DNA of 32,617 bases. It comes from Verrucomicrobia bacterium SCGC AAA164-E04. Its GTDB lineage: Bacteria > Verrucomicrobiota > Verrucomicrobiia > Limisphaerales > AAA164-E04. A program made the translations under genes and the position numbers. Below the pieces are notes generated by a model. It worked only from the letters and a program-made list of their open reading frames with translations, did not search any database and was not told the DNA's origin. Every line of letters starts with the position of its first letter. The first letter of the stretch is position 1. Shown one piece after another: positions 17,647 to 26,392 of the stretch. The stretch spans positions 1-32,617 of the forward strand of contig KB911981.1 in NCBI GenBank assembly GCA_000383715.1, in the 5' to 3' direction.

Positions 17647-18494
17647 TTGAGTTGCTTTGTAAACGCACAGGGGCAAGCATTCGGACTGTTTGTCAAACGA
17701 TGGAATTATCTCGTAGTTCATATTACCACGCTACTACGGAGACTCCTTCTCAGAAGGCAGATCGTAATATTGGTTTAGCAATCCAAAGGATTTTTAAACT
17801 TCATCGTAGCTGTTATGGACATCGACGAATCTGGCGTGAGTTGAGGGATGAAGGAATTGTATGTTCCCCGTCTCGAGTTTCTCGACTTATGGCAGAGAGA
17901 GGCTTACGTGCTATTCAACCTCGTACATTTGTCCTAAGAACCAGTGATGGGCGTGCTGATAAACCTGCCGATAATCTCCTGAAAGTAGCTCCAAAGGTTG
18001 AAAGAAATGATTAAATTTGGGTTGGAGACATTACTTTCATACCCACCTCATCAGGGTGGTCCTATTTGGTAATCGTCATGGACCTGTATTCAAGGCGGAT
18101 TGTGGGCTGGAGCCTGACTACCCATTTACGAGCAAGCCTTGTCGTGGATGCTTTCCAACAGGCAGCACGCATTCGAAATCCAAATAGTAAAACTATTTTT
18201 CATAGTGATAGAGGAAGTCAGTACGGAAGCGTAGCTTTCAGAGTTGAACTCAAGCGCTGCAACGTCCTTCAAAGCATGTCTGCTAAGGCCAATCCTTATG
18301 ACAATGCTTGGAGCGAATCCTTCATGGGGACTCTTAAAAAAGAGCTTTTGCAAGGGGGAGTATTTGAATCCCAAGAGGACGCTCGCATCGCTCTGTTTGA
18401 ATACATCGAGGGATATTACAACACCCAACGCAAACATTCCTCAATCCGTTACCAATCCCCTGTCCAGTTCGAAAGAAATAATCAACTAAATTGA
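17643..18494 (+). pseudogene. IS3 OrfB DDE transposase, nonsense mutation
   Basis: The frame opens at ATG 17643 and runs to a TAA at 18012-18014. It continues in the same frame to 18494, so a single stop codon splits the gene; a CAA-to-TAA change would explain it. The first part has the HTH_21-type region (CYGHRRIWRELRDEGIVCS). After the stop come the integrase-core motifs: IWVGDIT (first Asp), IFHSDRGSQYGS (second Asp), and NAWSESFMGTLKKE (Glu), then YYNTQRKHSSIRYQSPVQFE. The catalytic residues are intact, so the inactivation looks recent. Confidence 0.92.
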
Positions 18495-18500
18495 AAACTT

Positions 18501-18527
18501 ACTGGTTCAATTATCCGTTGCACTTCA
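18501..18527 (-). repeat. IS3 element right inverted repeat
   Basis: 27 bp partner of 17369-17395, located seven bases after the OrfB stop. The outer end reads CA on the plus strand. Confidence 0.8.
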
Positions 18528-18670
18528 GTTTTCCAGCTGAATCGGTTAGACAAGTCGTATCAGCATTGGAAATTAGCAGAAATAAAATCTAATGTTTACA
18601 TTACTATTCGCAGGCAATTGATAGGAAACATGATGGTTTAATTTTACGACAAGAAGGTTAAAATTACAAA

Positions 18671-19313
18671 ATGCTTAAAATTGCCCCAGGTCCCATGCAA
18701 AATCTGGCAAAGCTTGAGGATTTATGGCCTTCAGCGCCAAATTGGAAGATTCGAAAAAAAGTTTCTAGACAGGCTTATTACCAAAACGGAACAGTTGAAA
18801 TGCCACATCTTGGTCTAAGTGGCGTTTACAAATCTGAAATTACCAACCATCGAGAATTAATTACAGAAATCGACTTTGGTAAATGGGGTAAAAGGAGATG
18901 GATATACAACAATAATAAGGGGTATTTGTCAGCGAATAGCGAAAAATAATATTTGATACTCCTAAAGCTTTAGGCTCGTCAATGATGAAACAGCCATGGC
19001 TTTGTAGTTCATTTTATCATAGTATTGTCGAGTCGATAAATATCGACTTTAAAACAGTCCTAGAAAATGAAAGGGTTTACCAAATTGGCGCAGTTTTATC
19101 AGAGAACCCAAGGGTGACGATATACATAGGGAAACAAAAATACAAATAGTCCACGCGGAGTATATTGAGTCTTCAACAGAAACATTCCTAAGCCTTAGTC
19201 AGAAGGTATTTTTTGAGGAACATTTGAGCACAGAAATTGGATACCTTCCCCAGCTGATAAAAATGGAAAATCCTTTAACAAAAGCTTTAATTTTAATCAT
19301 AAAAAAAAATTGA
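18671..19313 (+). pseudogene. Decayed gene of unknown function (three frames)
   Basis: Three consecutive open stretches in different frames seem to be parts of one protein of about 215 residues. Frame one, 18671-18949, contains LEDLWPSAPNWKIRKKVSR and GLSGVYKSEITNHRE. Frame two, open about 18940-19149, contains IIFDTPKALGSSMMKQPWLC and VYQIGAVLSENPRVTIYIG. Frame three, about 19140-19313, contains IQIVHAEYIESSTETFLSL and ends TGA, immediately before the TTG start of the PhyH gene. The pieces overlap by only about ten bases at each join, as expected for single-base indels. I do not recognise the family. Alternatively the first piece could be a separate small gene. Confidence 0.5.
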
Positions 19314-20156
19314 TTGCATCTAGAAGGCCTTCATACTACGAGTGTGCGCAGAATTACGTTTAAAAATAAACTCTTACAGAAAAGTTTCGATGAAAATGGA
19401 TATGTGGTCGCTCCTTTGCTGCAGTCGAATCAATTGACGGCACTCGAAAAGGTTTACAAAAGGCTTGATACCGGGAATTCGAGTGGCTTCCATGCCTCTA
19501 TCTTGCACAATTCAGCCGAATATCGTCGCAATGTTCATGGACAGGTTAGTGAGCTAATGATCGGAGCAGCAGATGGATACTTGGATAATTATCGAGCTTT
19601 GAGCGGCCAGTTCGTGGTTAAAGAGCCAGGAAAGCGAAGCTTCTTACCACATCACCTTGATTGGTCTTTCATTGATGAAACGAACCAATCTTCTGTTGCA
19701 ATATGGTGTCCCTTAAAAGATGTAAATCATGAAAATGGAAACCTAACGGTTCTTGAGGGTAGCCATAATATTGGCCTAACAAAGCGAGGATTCGGATACA
19801 CTCATACAGAAAGAAAAGTCCAAGATTTTCTTAGTCAACGCTTCAAAGAGGTTGCCTTCCCTTTAAAGGCCGGAGAATCTTTATTTTACGATCACCGCTT
19901 AATCCACGGTTCCCCGCCTAACCTAAGTTCTTTAACAAGAGTTGTAAGCCTTTTGATTCTGATACCTACTGAGGCTCAAAGTTTATACTATCACCGAAAA
20001 TCGGAGAAAGAATTAGAAGTATATAAAACTGATGAGGAATTTTATTTTCGCTATAAAATGGGAGAGCCTAAACTTAGACTAAAGAAATTAGCAGAAAAAA
20101 CAGTTACCCCTAATTACATTTCTTTAGAACAGCTTAGTTCTCTGAAAAAAAACTAA
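19314..20156 (+). CDS. Phytanoyl-CoA dioxygenase (PhyH)-like 2OG-Fe(II) enzyme
   Basis: A 280-residue PhyH-family protein. The iron facial triad is visible: HxD as His114 and Asp116 in LPHHLDWSF, and the distal His198 in YDHRLIHGSPPN. Arg209 in SLTRVVSLLI is the expected 2-oxoglutarate anchor. The opening FDENGYVVAPLLQSNQLTAL is also typical. Family members hydroxylate or halogenate small molecules and carrier- or peptide-bound residues. The start is TTG at 19314, directly after the stop of a decayed gene; a GTG at 19344 is also possible. It is the only intact gene on this strand between the decay zone and the PLP genes. A role in peptide or diamine tailoring is inferred from its neighbourhood only. 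Confidence 0.85.
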   Translation: MHLEGLHTTSVRRITFKNKLLQKSFDENGYVVAPLLQSNQLTALEKVYKRLDTGNSSGFHASILHNSAEYRRNVHGQVSELMIGAADGYLDNYRALSGQFVVKEPGKRSFLPHHLDWSFIDETNQSSVAIWCPLKDVNHENGNLTVLEGSHNIGLTKRGFGYTHTERKVQDFLSQRFKEVAFPLKAGESLFYDHRLIHGSPPNLSSLTRVVSLLILIPTEAQSLYYHRKSEKELEVYKTDEEFYFRYKMGEPKLRLKKLAEKTVTPNYISLEQLSSLKKN

Positions 20157-20333
20157 TACGCTCAAAATTACCCATATTTTCACCTTTCTGTGGCAGCTTA
20201 CCTTTGAGGAACGGCAGCCAAAGTTTCGAATGATTGATGAGTTGTTCGCACCCACATTTCCATAGGATAGAGATTGATGATATTAGTATAAATAAAACCA
20301 ACAATCAGTTTATGTTATAGTTTTAAAAAAAGC

Positions 20334-21557
20334 TTAAATAAATTTTATTTGGGCTGGATTAATACCGTTAAATCCTGTGTTCCAAGCAGCAGAGTATCCA
20401 GAGACATTCGCAAATTTAATGCGTTTACCCACCTTGAAGCACTTTTCGATTATTGGATGGTCTGGAACATGGTATTGACCGATAAAATCTGATTCGTAGC
20501 ATGAAGGGCCACAGATTCTGATTACCCTCATTCCATTAGACTTTTCAGGAATTGGTAAAATTAGCTTAGGTTCTGACCAGCGTAAGTGGCACTTAGAAGA
20601 TAATTCAGTAATTAAGTAAAGTATTCCTTCTCTTTCAAATGCATTCTGGATAATACCTGAAGCAAAACCCGCCCCCACAGAATAATACCGCCCAGGCTCC
20701 ATGTATATAGTAGTTTCATCACCTAAAAATGTCCTGATTTCTTGGATAAGTTCAATTATTTTTGATAAGGATAGATTATGCATTCCACCTCCTATATTCA
20801 AAAATTGAAAACTTATGCCGGCTTTTTTTGCCAATTTCGCAGAAACCTCTGCGAGGGTTTTATATGCAAGGAATGTATTCTTTTCGCTTCCATGGTGTAA
20901 GTGAATCCCCTTCAAATCATGATTACGGTTTTTTCGGCAATAGTTAACCACTTCATCTGGGTTCATACCGAATCGGCTTACAGAATAAAAAGAAGCGTCG
21001 CGAAGACCAGCTGAAGCAAGAATTGAGGCAGCGTTAAGTCTGACTCCATATTGAGTGAGAGCGCAAGATTGCAGAAATGATAGTTGATGAGGACTATCAG
21101 CCAAAATTTTCAGATTACAACCACGAATTAAATACTTATCGATACTTTCCTCTAAAATAGGATTGGACAAAAATATGTCTGTATTTGAATTTACAACAGA
21201 GATATTGGAATACTCATTCCAATTTGATACATCGAAACCTGCAAGGTATTTTGATGCCAACTCAATGACTTCAGGAAATGGAAAGGATTTTAATGCCATG
21301 AGTGGATAACATTTAAACCGAGTTTTCAGACCACCCAATTCAGCCATGCGAGATGAAATCGTAGAAAGATCGAATACAAGATTTGGGGTAGCACGTTGAT
21401 GAGTAGAATTTTTTAGAAAATATAACGCTTTTTCTATTTTAGATTTCCAGATTCGATCCCACGCAATTCTGGCAATTTTAAGCTGGATATCCATTTCAAA
21501 ACTTCTTGAAACAGATGTAGAATTAGATAGTATGAAGTGCGGTTGAATAGAATTCAC
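20334..21557 (-). CDS. Fold-type-III PLP decarboxylase (carboxynorspermidine/diaminopimelate decarboxylase-like)
   Basis: A 407-residue alanine-racemase-fold decarboxylase. PLP Lys is Lys90 in YPLMALKSFP. His near 221 (IHLHHGS), the glycine loop LNIGGGMH at 253-260 that holds the PLP phosphate, EPGR at 287-290, catalytic Cys353 in CGPSCYESDFIG, and the closing GYSAAWNTGFNGI are all present. The GPSC...D pattern resembles carboxynorspermidine decarboxylase more than ornithine decarboxylase (which has a C-D pair). It should release a primary amine from a diamino acid-like substrate. It lies 21 bases after the fold-type-I PLP gene, so the two probably act in one short pathway. Whether the amine joins the peptide or belongs to another product is unknown. 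Confidence 0.85.
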   Translation of the reverse strand: MNSIQPHFILSNSTSVSRSFEMDIQLKIARIAWDRIWKSKIEKALYFLKNSTHQRATPNLVFDLSTISSRMAELGGLKTRFKCYPLMALKSFPFPEVIELASKYLAGFDVSNWNEYSNISVVNSNTDIFLSNPILEESIDKYLIRGCNLKILADSPHQLSFLQSCALTQYGVRLNAASILASAGLRDASFYSVSRFGMNPDEVVNYCRKNRNHDLKGIHLHHGSEKNTFLAYKTLAEVSAKLAKKAGISFQFLNIGGGMHNLSLSKIIELIQEIRTFLGDETTIYMEPGRYYSVGAGFASGIIQNAFEREGILYLITELSSKCHLRWSEPKLILPIPEKSNGMRVIRICGPSCYESDFIGQYHVPDHPIIEKCFKVGKRIKFANVSGYSAAWNTGFNGINPAQIKFI

Positions 21558-21578
21558 TTAAAACTTAAATTAGCTTAA

Positions 21579-23438
21579 TTATTTTTTTGAACTCGGGTAA
21601 ATAAGATCCAAGTGCTGTTTGCAGCCCAGCTGAGAAGCTATACTTCTCATACAAATTGCAAATTGTTCAACCATTTCTATAAAATATTCCTTTAATTCAG
21701 ATTCATTAGTGTCGAAGCCAGGTGCGATTCGAATAGTCCCCATACCCACACGTTTATGGTTAAAAATTGTATTCCCCTGATCGTATAGGACACGGGTAGT
21801 AGAGAGTCCAAAACTATTGCCAAGTTCAATATTAGGAAATCTTCGATAGTGATCGCGTTGAATTAGACTATTATTAAGTTGATGATGGATAGTCTCCAAG
21901 AATTGAAATTTCTTCTTAAAGTCTTCAGTACCCAATTCCCTCTTTTGCTGTAAAAGCAATTCAGCTATCTCATTTATTGGTTGTAGTGGAGGTATTAAGA
22001 ATGCGAGGTAAGTGTTGTTGACTATTTTCCAAGAAAGTTTACTTGGCATCCACTCAGTTAGATTGAAGGAATGTAATTTTATTGTTTTTTGTATTTTTTG
22101 AATTCTTTGACGAGATTGCCTAGGAAATGACATGTAGTGCCCCTCTTGAGGGCATCCACCAAATTTAGAACGCATACTAAGTAAATTTTTGTAACCGTCT
22201 TGAACAAGTTCACTGGATCCGATGAGCGTAGTTACCCCAAAGAAATAATTTCGGCAACCAAACTGATGTTTAGTAACACTAATTGTTTTAATTAAAAGTA
22301 GATTTGAGGGCAATTGACCTCCTACGGTCTCGGTGGTCTGGAATAAGGGGTCCATAGTCACGTCGACGATTAGCCAGAATGTTAATTCTGGCTTTTTGCG
22401 AGCTGAATCGAAAATTTCTTTTATAACGCTAACTGGTGACACAAGTTCTTCATCTGGTTGATACGAATGAGTCGTTGCTGGCTCGAGATTTATAAATGCA
22501 ACCCTTGTTTGGTCATTTATTTTTTCTTGCTGCAGATGCAAACAATTCTTTAAGGAATTTTCGTTTTCGAAATACCAATAAGGATGCATATATGCATGTT
22601 TTTTGATTTTGGATGCAACAAAATGAATGACAGTTTCGTTTGCAGAGGTGCCACTTGAGAATAATAAAGTCGCACGTTTAGTTTCGTTTTCGATTGATTC
22701 GTAAAGTAGATTTTCCCAACAGGAAATACTTCGGTCTCGCAATCCAAGTATTCCCTTGGTTGAGAGGTGCCTTAGTTTGATAAGCGACCGATTTCTCCGC
22801 ATGTATCTTGGTTCCTTTTCGGATTTTAGCTTTTTACGAATGGTCGTTACGTAACCAGCTAAGGGATTAGATCCAGATTTCAAAGAAAGTGTAAATAGTG
22901 TTGACCGGTGAACACAAATTGGGGGTTGAGGAATATGATTTGTATTAAGTAAATACCCTATTTCAGATGTTAATCTACCTATTAAACCAATCCCTCTGTA
23001 ATTTTGTGCGATATGTTGAATACTACCTATAATATATGAATTTAATGAATCCGTTGAAGCCCTGAGTATTTCAAAAATTGATTGGGGAATGACACCGTTA
23101 TAAGCATAAAACCTATGGTAAATACTGGCATTATCAGCCCAGGAGTAGTTACGTTTTATTAATTCTTTGTTGTAGTTGTCAGGTCGTATTTCGTCTAGAA
23201 CAGCATATTCAAAAAGAGCTATAGAAAGCCGTCGAGCATATTCTAAACTCACATTTCTTGAATAAATATTTTTGGACTGTTCACAAACAGTTTTTAACTG
23301 AATTTCATATGGACCTGCTAATTGCCTAATTGATTCTACAAATTTAATAATCCCCCTCCATTGTTCACATTCTGAAGTAGGTTTTATCAAACAAGGCGCA
23401 TTGCGCAGTTGAGTTAGGTTGGATTGAAACTGATCCAT
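21579..23438 (-). CDS. Fold-type-I PLP-dependent enzyme, divergent
   Basis: A 619-residue protein whose middle resembles the aspartate-aminotransferase fold. SSGTSAN at 261-267 binds the PLP phosphate, LIVDVTMDP gives Asp359 for the pyridine nitrogen, and Lys390 in ISVTKHQFG is the likely Schiff-base lysine. The TKxxxG context and the SSGTSAN loop are most like Cys/Met-metabolism or class V PLP enzymes. The first ~200 residues are an extension I do not recognise, making the protein longer than usual. Reaction (transamination, beta/gamma-replacement or decarboxylation) cannot be decided from sequence. It is paired with the decarboxylase downstream and a GNAT gene upstream. Confidence 0.7.
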   Translation of the reverse strand: MDQFQSNLTQLRNAPCLIKPTSECEQWRGIIKFVESIRQLAGPYEIQLKTVCEQSKNIYSRNVSLEYARRLSIALFEYAVLDEIRPDNYNKELIKRNYSWADNASIYHRFYAYNGVIPQSIFEILRASTDSLNSYIIGSIQHIAQNYRGIGLIGRLTSEIGYLLNTNHIPQPPICVHRSTLFTLSLKSGSNPLAGYVTTIRKKLKSEKEPRYMRRNRSLIKLRHLSTKGILGLRDRSISCWENLLYESIENETKRATLLFSSGTSANETVIHFVASKIKKHAYMHPYWYFENENSLKNCLHLQQEKINDQTRVAFINLEPATTHSYQPDEELVSPVSVIKEIFDSARKKPELTFWLIVDVTMDPLFQTTETVGGQLPSNLLLIKTISVTKHQFGCRNYFFGVTTLIGSSELVQDGYKNLLSMRSKFGGCPQEGHYMSFPRQSRQRIQKIQKTIKLHSFNLTEWMPSKLSWKIVNNTYLAFLIPPLQPINEIAELLLQQKRELGTEDFKKKFQFLETIHHQLNNSLIQRDHYRRFPNIELGNSFGLSTTRVLYDQGNTIFNHKRVGMGTIRIAPGFDTNESELKEYFIEMVEQFAICMRSIASQLGCKQHLDLIYPSSKK

Positions 23439-23535
23439 TATGTAGCGGAAGCAAGCCTATTGAGGTGTGCAAAAATTTAAACTAAAGGGGGATGTTTACT
23501 CGATATTAAGTATCTTGACGAAATTGGTTGATTGC

Positions 23536-24027
23536 TTAAATTTCCAAGTTGTATTCAAATTCCTCAAAGTGGCCAGCTTTTTTAAACCCACGATAGACTA
23601 AAAAACGAGTCTGCCTTTTGAAATCGTAGTGTTTTTTGTTTATCAATGTATTTAAACTTATGATGCCTCTAGATTTTGCCTGCTCGCAAATGGTCCTCCA
23701 TAGTAGTTCTCCACTATGATTGGTATTACCACTTTTACGAAAATCACTGCGATATTTTGGATTTGTAACAAAAATTTCCAAAGTGGCTAGTTTATCAGAT
23801 TTTATGAGACAGATGACGAAACCTGTAATCAAATACTTAATTTCTGAGACAAGGCAAATTGCTATCTGAGGATTTTGAATCCAATGGTTAAACTGATCTG
23901 CCATTTCTTCAAAATCATAACCTTCCATGTGCGGTGATTCGGAGCGCTTTTCAACCCCGTAGTAAACCTCTAGCATTCCATTTATATCCTTGACATTAGC
24001 TTTTCGAATAACGGGGTTTTCTTGCAT
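23536..24027 (-). CDS. GNAT-family N-acetyltransferase-like protein
   Basis: A 163-residue protein with the GNAT layout. It opens VIRKANVKDINGMLEVYYG, has a central strand pair TGFVICLIKSDKLATLEIFV leading into VTNPKYRSDFRKSGN at the acetyl-CoA-binding loop, and a helix GELLWRTICEQAKSRGI. The late part LINKKHYDFKRQTRFLVYRG is typical of the C-terminal half. The Q/RxxGxG/A loop is degenerate (RSDFRKSGN), so activity is not certain. It starts five bases after the 164-residue gene and 97 before the PLP gene. It might acylate the amine made by the PLP pair, act as a resistance enzyme, or modify the peptide. Confidence 0.7.
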   Translation of the reverse strand: MQENPVIRKANVKDINGMLEVYYGVEKRSESPHMEGYDFEEMADQFNHWIQNPQIAICLVSEIKYLITGFVICLIKSDKLATLEIFVTNPKYRSDFRKSGNTNHSGELLWRTICEQAKSRGIISLNTLINKKHYDFKRQTRFLVYRGFKKAGHFEEFEYNLEI

Positions 24028-24032
24028 TGTAA

Positions 24033-24527
24033 TTATAATTGGAGATGGGTTTTCAGATCCTCCTCAATCCAACTGTCACATTGAACATCATAATCCTCCT
24101 TAGCGGGAAGACCCGGTTCCCAGCGAATGCGTAATATTCGCCAGTAATTATGTTTGGGCGCTTCTCGAATGCGTGTGTATTGGTGAATTGACTTTTCCCC
24201 TCGGATTTCATACCAGTTAAATTGGTAGCGTGTAACTTTCCAATTTAAGTGATATAATGTGGCTGTCGAATATTGTTGAGAATATAACTTGGGATTGATT
24301 ACTAGTGAACCTAGATATCCGTTTGAATCATCGCAGGAAACAACTAAATGCGTTTTTGTGGTAGCTCCATCTGAATTATCAGCTAGAACTGCAGCAGTCC
24401 GGTCCGAATATTCACTATTTTTGATTAACGCATTTCTATCTTGTGCCTTTTTGAAGTCTTCGGCAACAGCAGCTATGCTTTTACTCTTATATATATTTGG
24501 GGTTGAAAGGTTGGATATAACATTCAT
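24033..24527 (-). CDS. Protein of unknown function, 164 residues
   Basis: I do not recognise this protein. It has no signal peptide or membrane helix. The N-terminal third is Ser/Ala/Asn/Asp-rich (SIAAVAEDFKKAQDRNALI); the rest is rich in aromatic and basic residues with beta-strand character (LYHLNWKVTRYQFNWYEIRG; YWRILRIRWEPGLP). It is the first gene of the block running through GNAT and the two PLP enzymes, five bases from the GNAT gene, with 225 AT-rich bases upstream that probably contain a promoter. It does not end in a GG leader motif or a hydrophobic core, so it is not an evident second precursor. Confidence 0.6.
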   Translation of the reverse strand: MNVISNLSTPNIYKSKSIAAVAEDFKKAQDRNALIKNSEYSDRTAAVLADNSDGATTKTHLVVSCDDSNGYLGSLVINPKLYSQQYSTATLYHLNWKVTRYQFNWYEIRGEKSIHQYTRIREAPKHNYWRILRIRWEPGLPAKEDYDVQCDSWIEEDLKTHLQL

Positions 24528-24752
24528 TTTAAAACATTTGATTTAACTTTTTCAAAAATTAATTTCCTTTAATATTAGAAACAACTAAGAACTTACAAAA
24601 CATATTATATTAAGCATAGTTACTGTTAGTTCTTTTATTTAAACTTTTTTATATTTAATTTTTTATCGAAAGGTTTTCTGTTAAAAGCTTTCGGGTAAGC
24701 AGATTTAGTAAAGTGAGTTTTGCTACATCATAGTAGAATCTCCAACAGGAAT
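24528..24752. other. AT-rich intergenic region, probable promoter of the 164-aa/GNAT/PLP block
   Basis: No gene. The minus strand contains TATAAT at about 24603-24608, but no convincing -35 box at normal distance. A 7-bp inverted repeat, AAGAACT (24587-24593) and AGTTCTT (24628-24634), encloses it and could be an operator or a weak hairpin. This is the longest gap in the right-hand minus-strand gene array. Confidence 0.35.
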
Positions 24753-25877
24753 TTAATCAATTTTGTTATCTTTTATAGCTTTTATTTGATCGTTACATAG
24801 AGTCCCAATGGAGGTGTTGGTTAGCCCACGCAAGTTTAAACCAAGGTAAGCCTTGGCAGAGATAAAATCCGTGCTGTTGAAACTAATTTTTAAGTGATGG
24901 ATCCAGCGGTGATATCCTAGAATCTTATGCTTTTTTGCAATTGAAGAAAGCCAAATTCCGTTTTCATAAAGGTCATTTGTATAACCAGAAAACCGTTTTA
25001 ATGATTCAAATTTATCTGCGCTTATCCAACCGTTTGACTTCAGCAAATTAAGAAAAGGATGCCAATTTCGAGGTAATCCTTGTGGATTTTCAACATGGCA
25101 TTCTAAGCCAATTCTAGGGAGTATTGAGCCTTCATTATCTACATCTAATGAAATCTCGATTCTATCTAATACATGGGAAATTTTCTGAATAGCGTCAAAT
25201 AATAATGAATTTGCACCCCATCCCAACTCTTTTAGCAAAAAAGGAACATCTGAAGTATTGAAGGCTTTAATGCACACTCGATTAGGGGCATCTGGGGTAT
25301 CAATACTAGAGCCTAACTGAAATATTTTGGTGCGAACTTTTGTTTCTAAAATGCGAGATACACATTTCTCTAGACAGTCCTTCCTTTTAAGCTTATCAAA
25401 AATCGCACAAATAATTTTTAGTAATTCAGGCTGATTAAATACATTATCATTACTTATTTTAAGAAAGAACCTTGGGACGAGTGAATAACCATTTTTGGTT
25501 GAATAATCGAATTCAAGCCATAAATTTTGGATCACCTTTTTTGTATTACTTTCATGTGTATTCCAACCATTAGCGAAATCTAACAGTATAAGCCATTCCC
25601 TTTGGGTTTTTATGCTAATGGGCAAGCATTGCTGAGAATGTTTTCTTGAAAGAATGTCAAGAGAGTCACCGGGTTGTATAAAAAAGGATATGTCAGCTGG
25701 TTTTGGGGGTCCTTTAAGTTCGCACTCAAATCCTATTCCCGATGTAAATGTCATGGGAAAATGACTCAAAAATGAAACTAATTTAACGTAACCATAAGGC
25801 GAGATTAATCCCGCTGATTTTTCACGAAGACCTGCTCTTTCAATCCTAAACGCAAGTGTTTTATTTGAAGGCAGCAA
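24753..25877 (-). CDS. Protein of unknown function, 374 residues
   Basis: I do not recognise a family. The protein is soluble-looking, with alternating beta and helical stretches. Internal phrases such as WLEFDYSTKNGYSLVPRFFL and RIEISLDVDNEGSILPRIGL look like two versions of the same element about 120 residues apart (LEFD...P-R-FLK and ISLDVD...LPRIGLE), suggesting an internal duplication. No catalytic motif stands out. It starts eight bases after the PH-like membrane gene, so it belongs to the epimerase operon and is likely specific to this peptide system. Immunity, leader binding or a new maturation enzyme are all possible. Confidence 0.65.
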   Translation of the reverse strand: MLPSNKTLAFRIERAGLREKSAGLISPYGYVKLVSFLSHFPMTFTSGIGFECELKGPPKPADISFFIQPGDSLDILSRKHSQQCLPISIKTQREWLILLDFANGWNTHESNTKKVIQNLWLEFDYSTKNGYSLVPRFFLKISNDNVFNQPELLKIICAIFDKLKRKDCLEKCVSRILETKVRTKIFQLGSSIDTPDAPNRVCIKAFNTSDVPFLLKELGWGANSLLFDAIQKISHVLDRIEISLDVDNEGSILPRIGLECHVENPQGLPRNWHPFLNLLKSNGWISADKFESLKRFSGYTNDLYENGIWLSSIAKKHKILGYHRWIHHLKISFNSTDFISAKAYLGLNLRGLTNTSIGTLCNDQIKAIKDNKID

Positions 25878-25885
25878 TGTTCTAC

Positions 25886-26377
25886 TTAACGAGTGAGGTT
25901 TTGATTGATTGACTCGGCAAGTTTTTGTGGATTTTGACTGCCGAGAACAAAAGTTGTTCCATCGTTACATTTAATTCTTACTCCCTTCCCTCCACTTACT
26001 ATGTAAGCTTTCCCACCTTGGCCATACCTTATTCCATATCCCCCAAAATCTCTAAGCGGTCTGAAGGAAATAACTTCAACTTCCTTTATTTTGGATATTG
26101 GAATTAATTGGTCACTGAAATGAAATGGCTTAAGTCGAAAGCGAATTTCATTACTATAAACACCGACGGTAAAAGATGATTTCCAAAGGAGGATAATTAT
26201 CAGTAATGGAATACAAAGGCTTCCCACTAATATCGAACCAAAGAGTGGATTGGGCGTTAATCCTGAAAAATAGCCTGTCGCCGACCTAACAATAAAAAAA
26301 CAGAAGATTGCAGCAAAGGCAATTACAGGAACCCAAATCCAAGGGCTTTCGAATCGTTGTTGTTCTTCCATTATCAT
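25886..26377 (-). CDS. Small membrane protein with PH-like domain
   Basis: A 163-residue protein with two N-terminal membrane helices (WVPVIAFAAIFCFFIV and GSILVGSLCIPLLIIILLW). A ~90-residue soluble domain like bacterial PH/DUF6141 proteins follows: a beta-rich stretch with PLRDFGGYGIRYG, AYIVSGGKGVRIKCNDGTTF and LGSQNPQKLAESIN. The two ends of this domain agree well with the family pattern as I remember it. It lies between the second epimerase and the 374-residue unknown, 15 and 8 bases away. In a cluster making a membrane-active peptide, an immunity role is reasonable but not shown. Confidence 0.7.
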   Translation of the reverse strand: MIMEEQQRFESPWIWVPVIAFAAIFCFFIVRSATGYFSGLTPNPLFGSILVGSLCIPLLIIILLWKSSFTVGVYSNEIRFRLKPFHFSDQLIPISKIKEVEVISFRPLRDFGGYGIRYGQGGKAYIVSGGKGVRIKCNDGTTFVLGSQNPQKLAESINQNLTR

Positions 26378-26392
26378 AATAATCGCCTATCT

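Larger units (their letters stand above)
17369..18527 (+). mobile_element. IS3-family insertion sequence, complete ends, inactivated
   Basis: A 1159-bp element. The terminal inverted repeats are 27 bp: left at 17369-17395 (starts TGAGGTG, ends GGACCAGT) and right at 18501-18527 (reverse complement starts TGAAGTG, ends GAACCAGT), 19 of 27 positions matching by hand. The outer ends are TG...CA, as in IS3-family elements, and a GTT duplication flanks them. Inside are remnants of OrfA and OrfB with a DDE transposase core. OrfA is truncated and frameshifted and OrfB carries an in-frame stop, so it cannot move by itself. It lies 56 bases after the serine-hydrolase pseudogene and does not interrupt an intact gene. 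Confidence 0.9.

Noticed and set aside
20157-20333. Transposase-like fragment (RQPKFRMIDELFAPTFP) between convergent genes
   Set aside because: The stretch is too short to assign, and no IS ends or further motifs surround it.
24033-24527. The 164-residue protein as a second RiPP precursor
   Set aside because: No NHLP/Nif11 leader pattern, no GG site and no repetitive or hydrophobic core.
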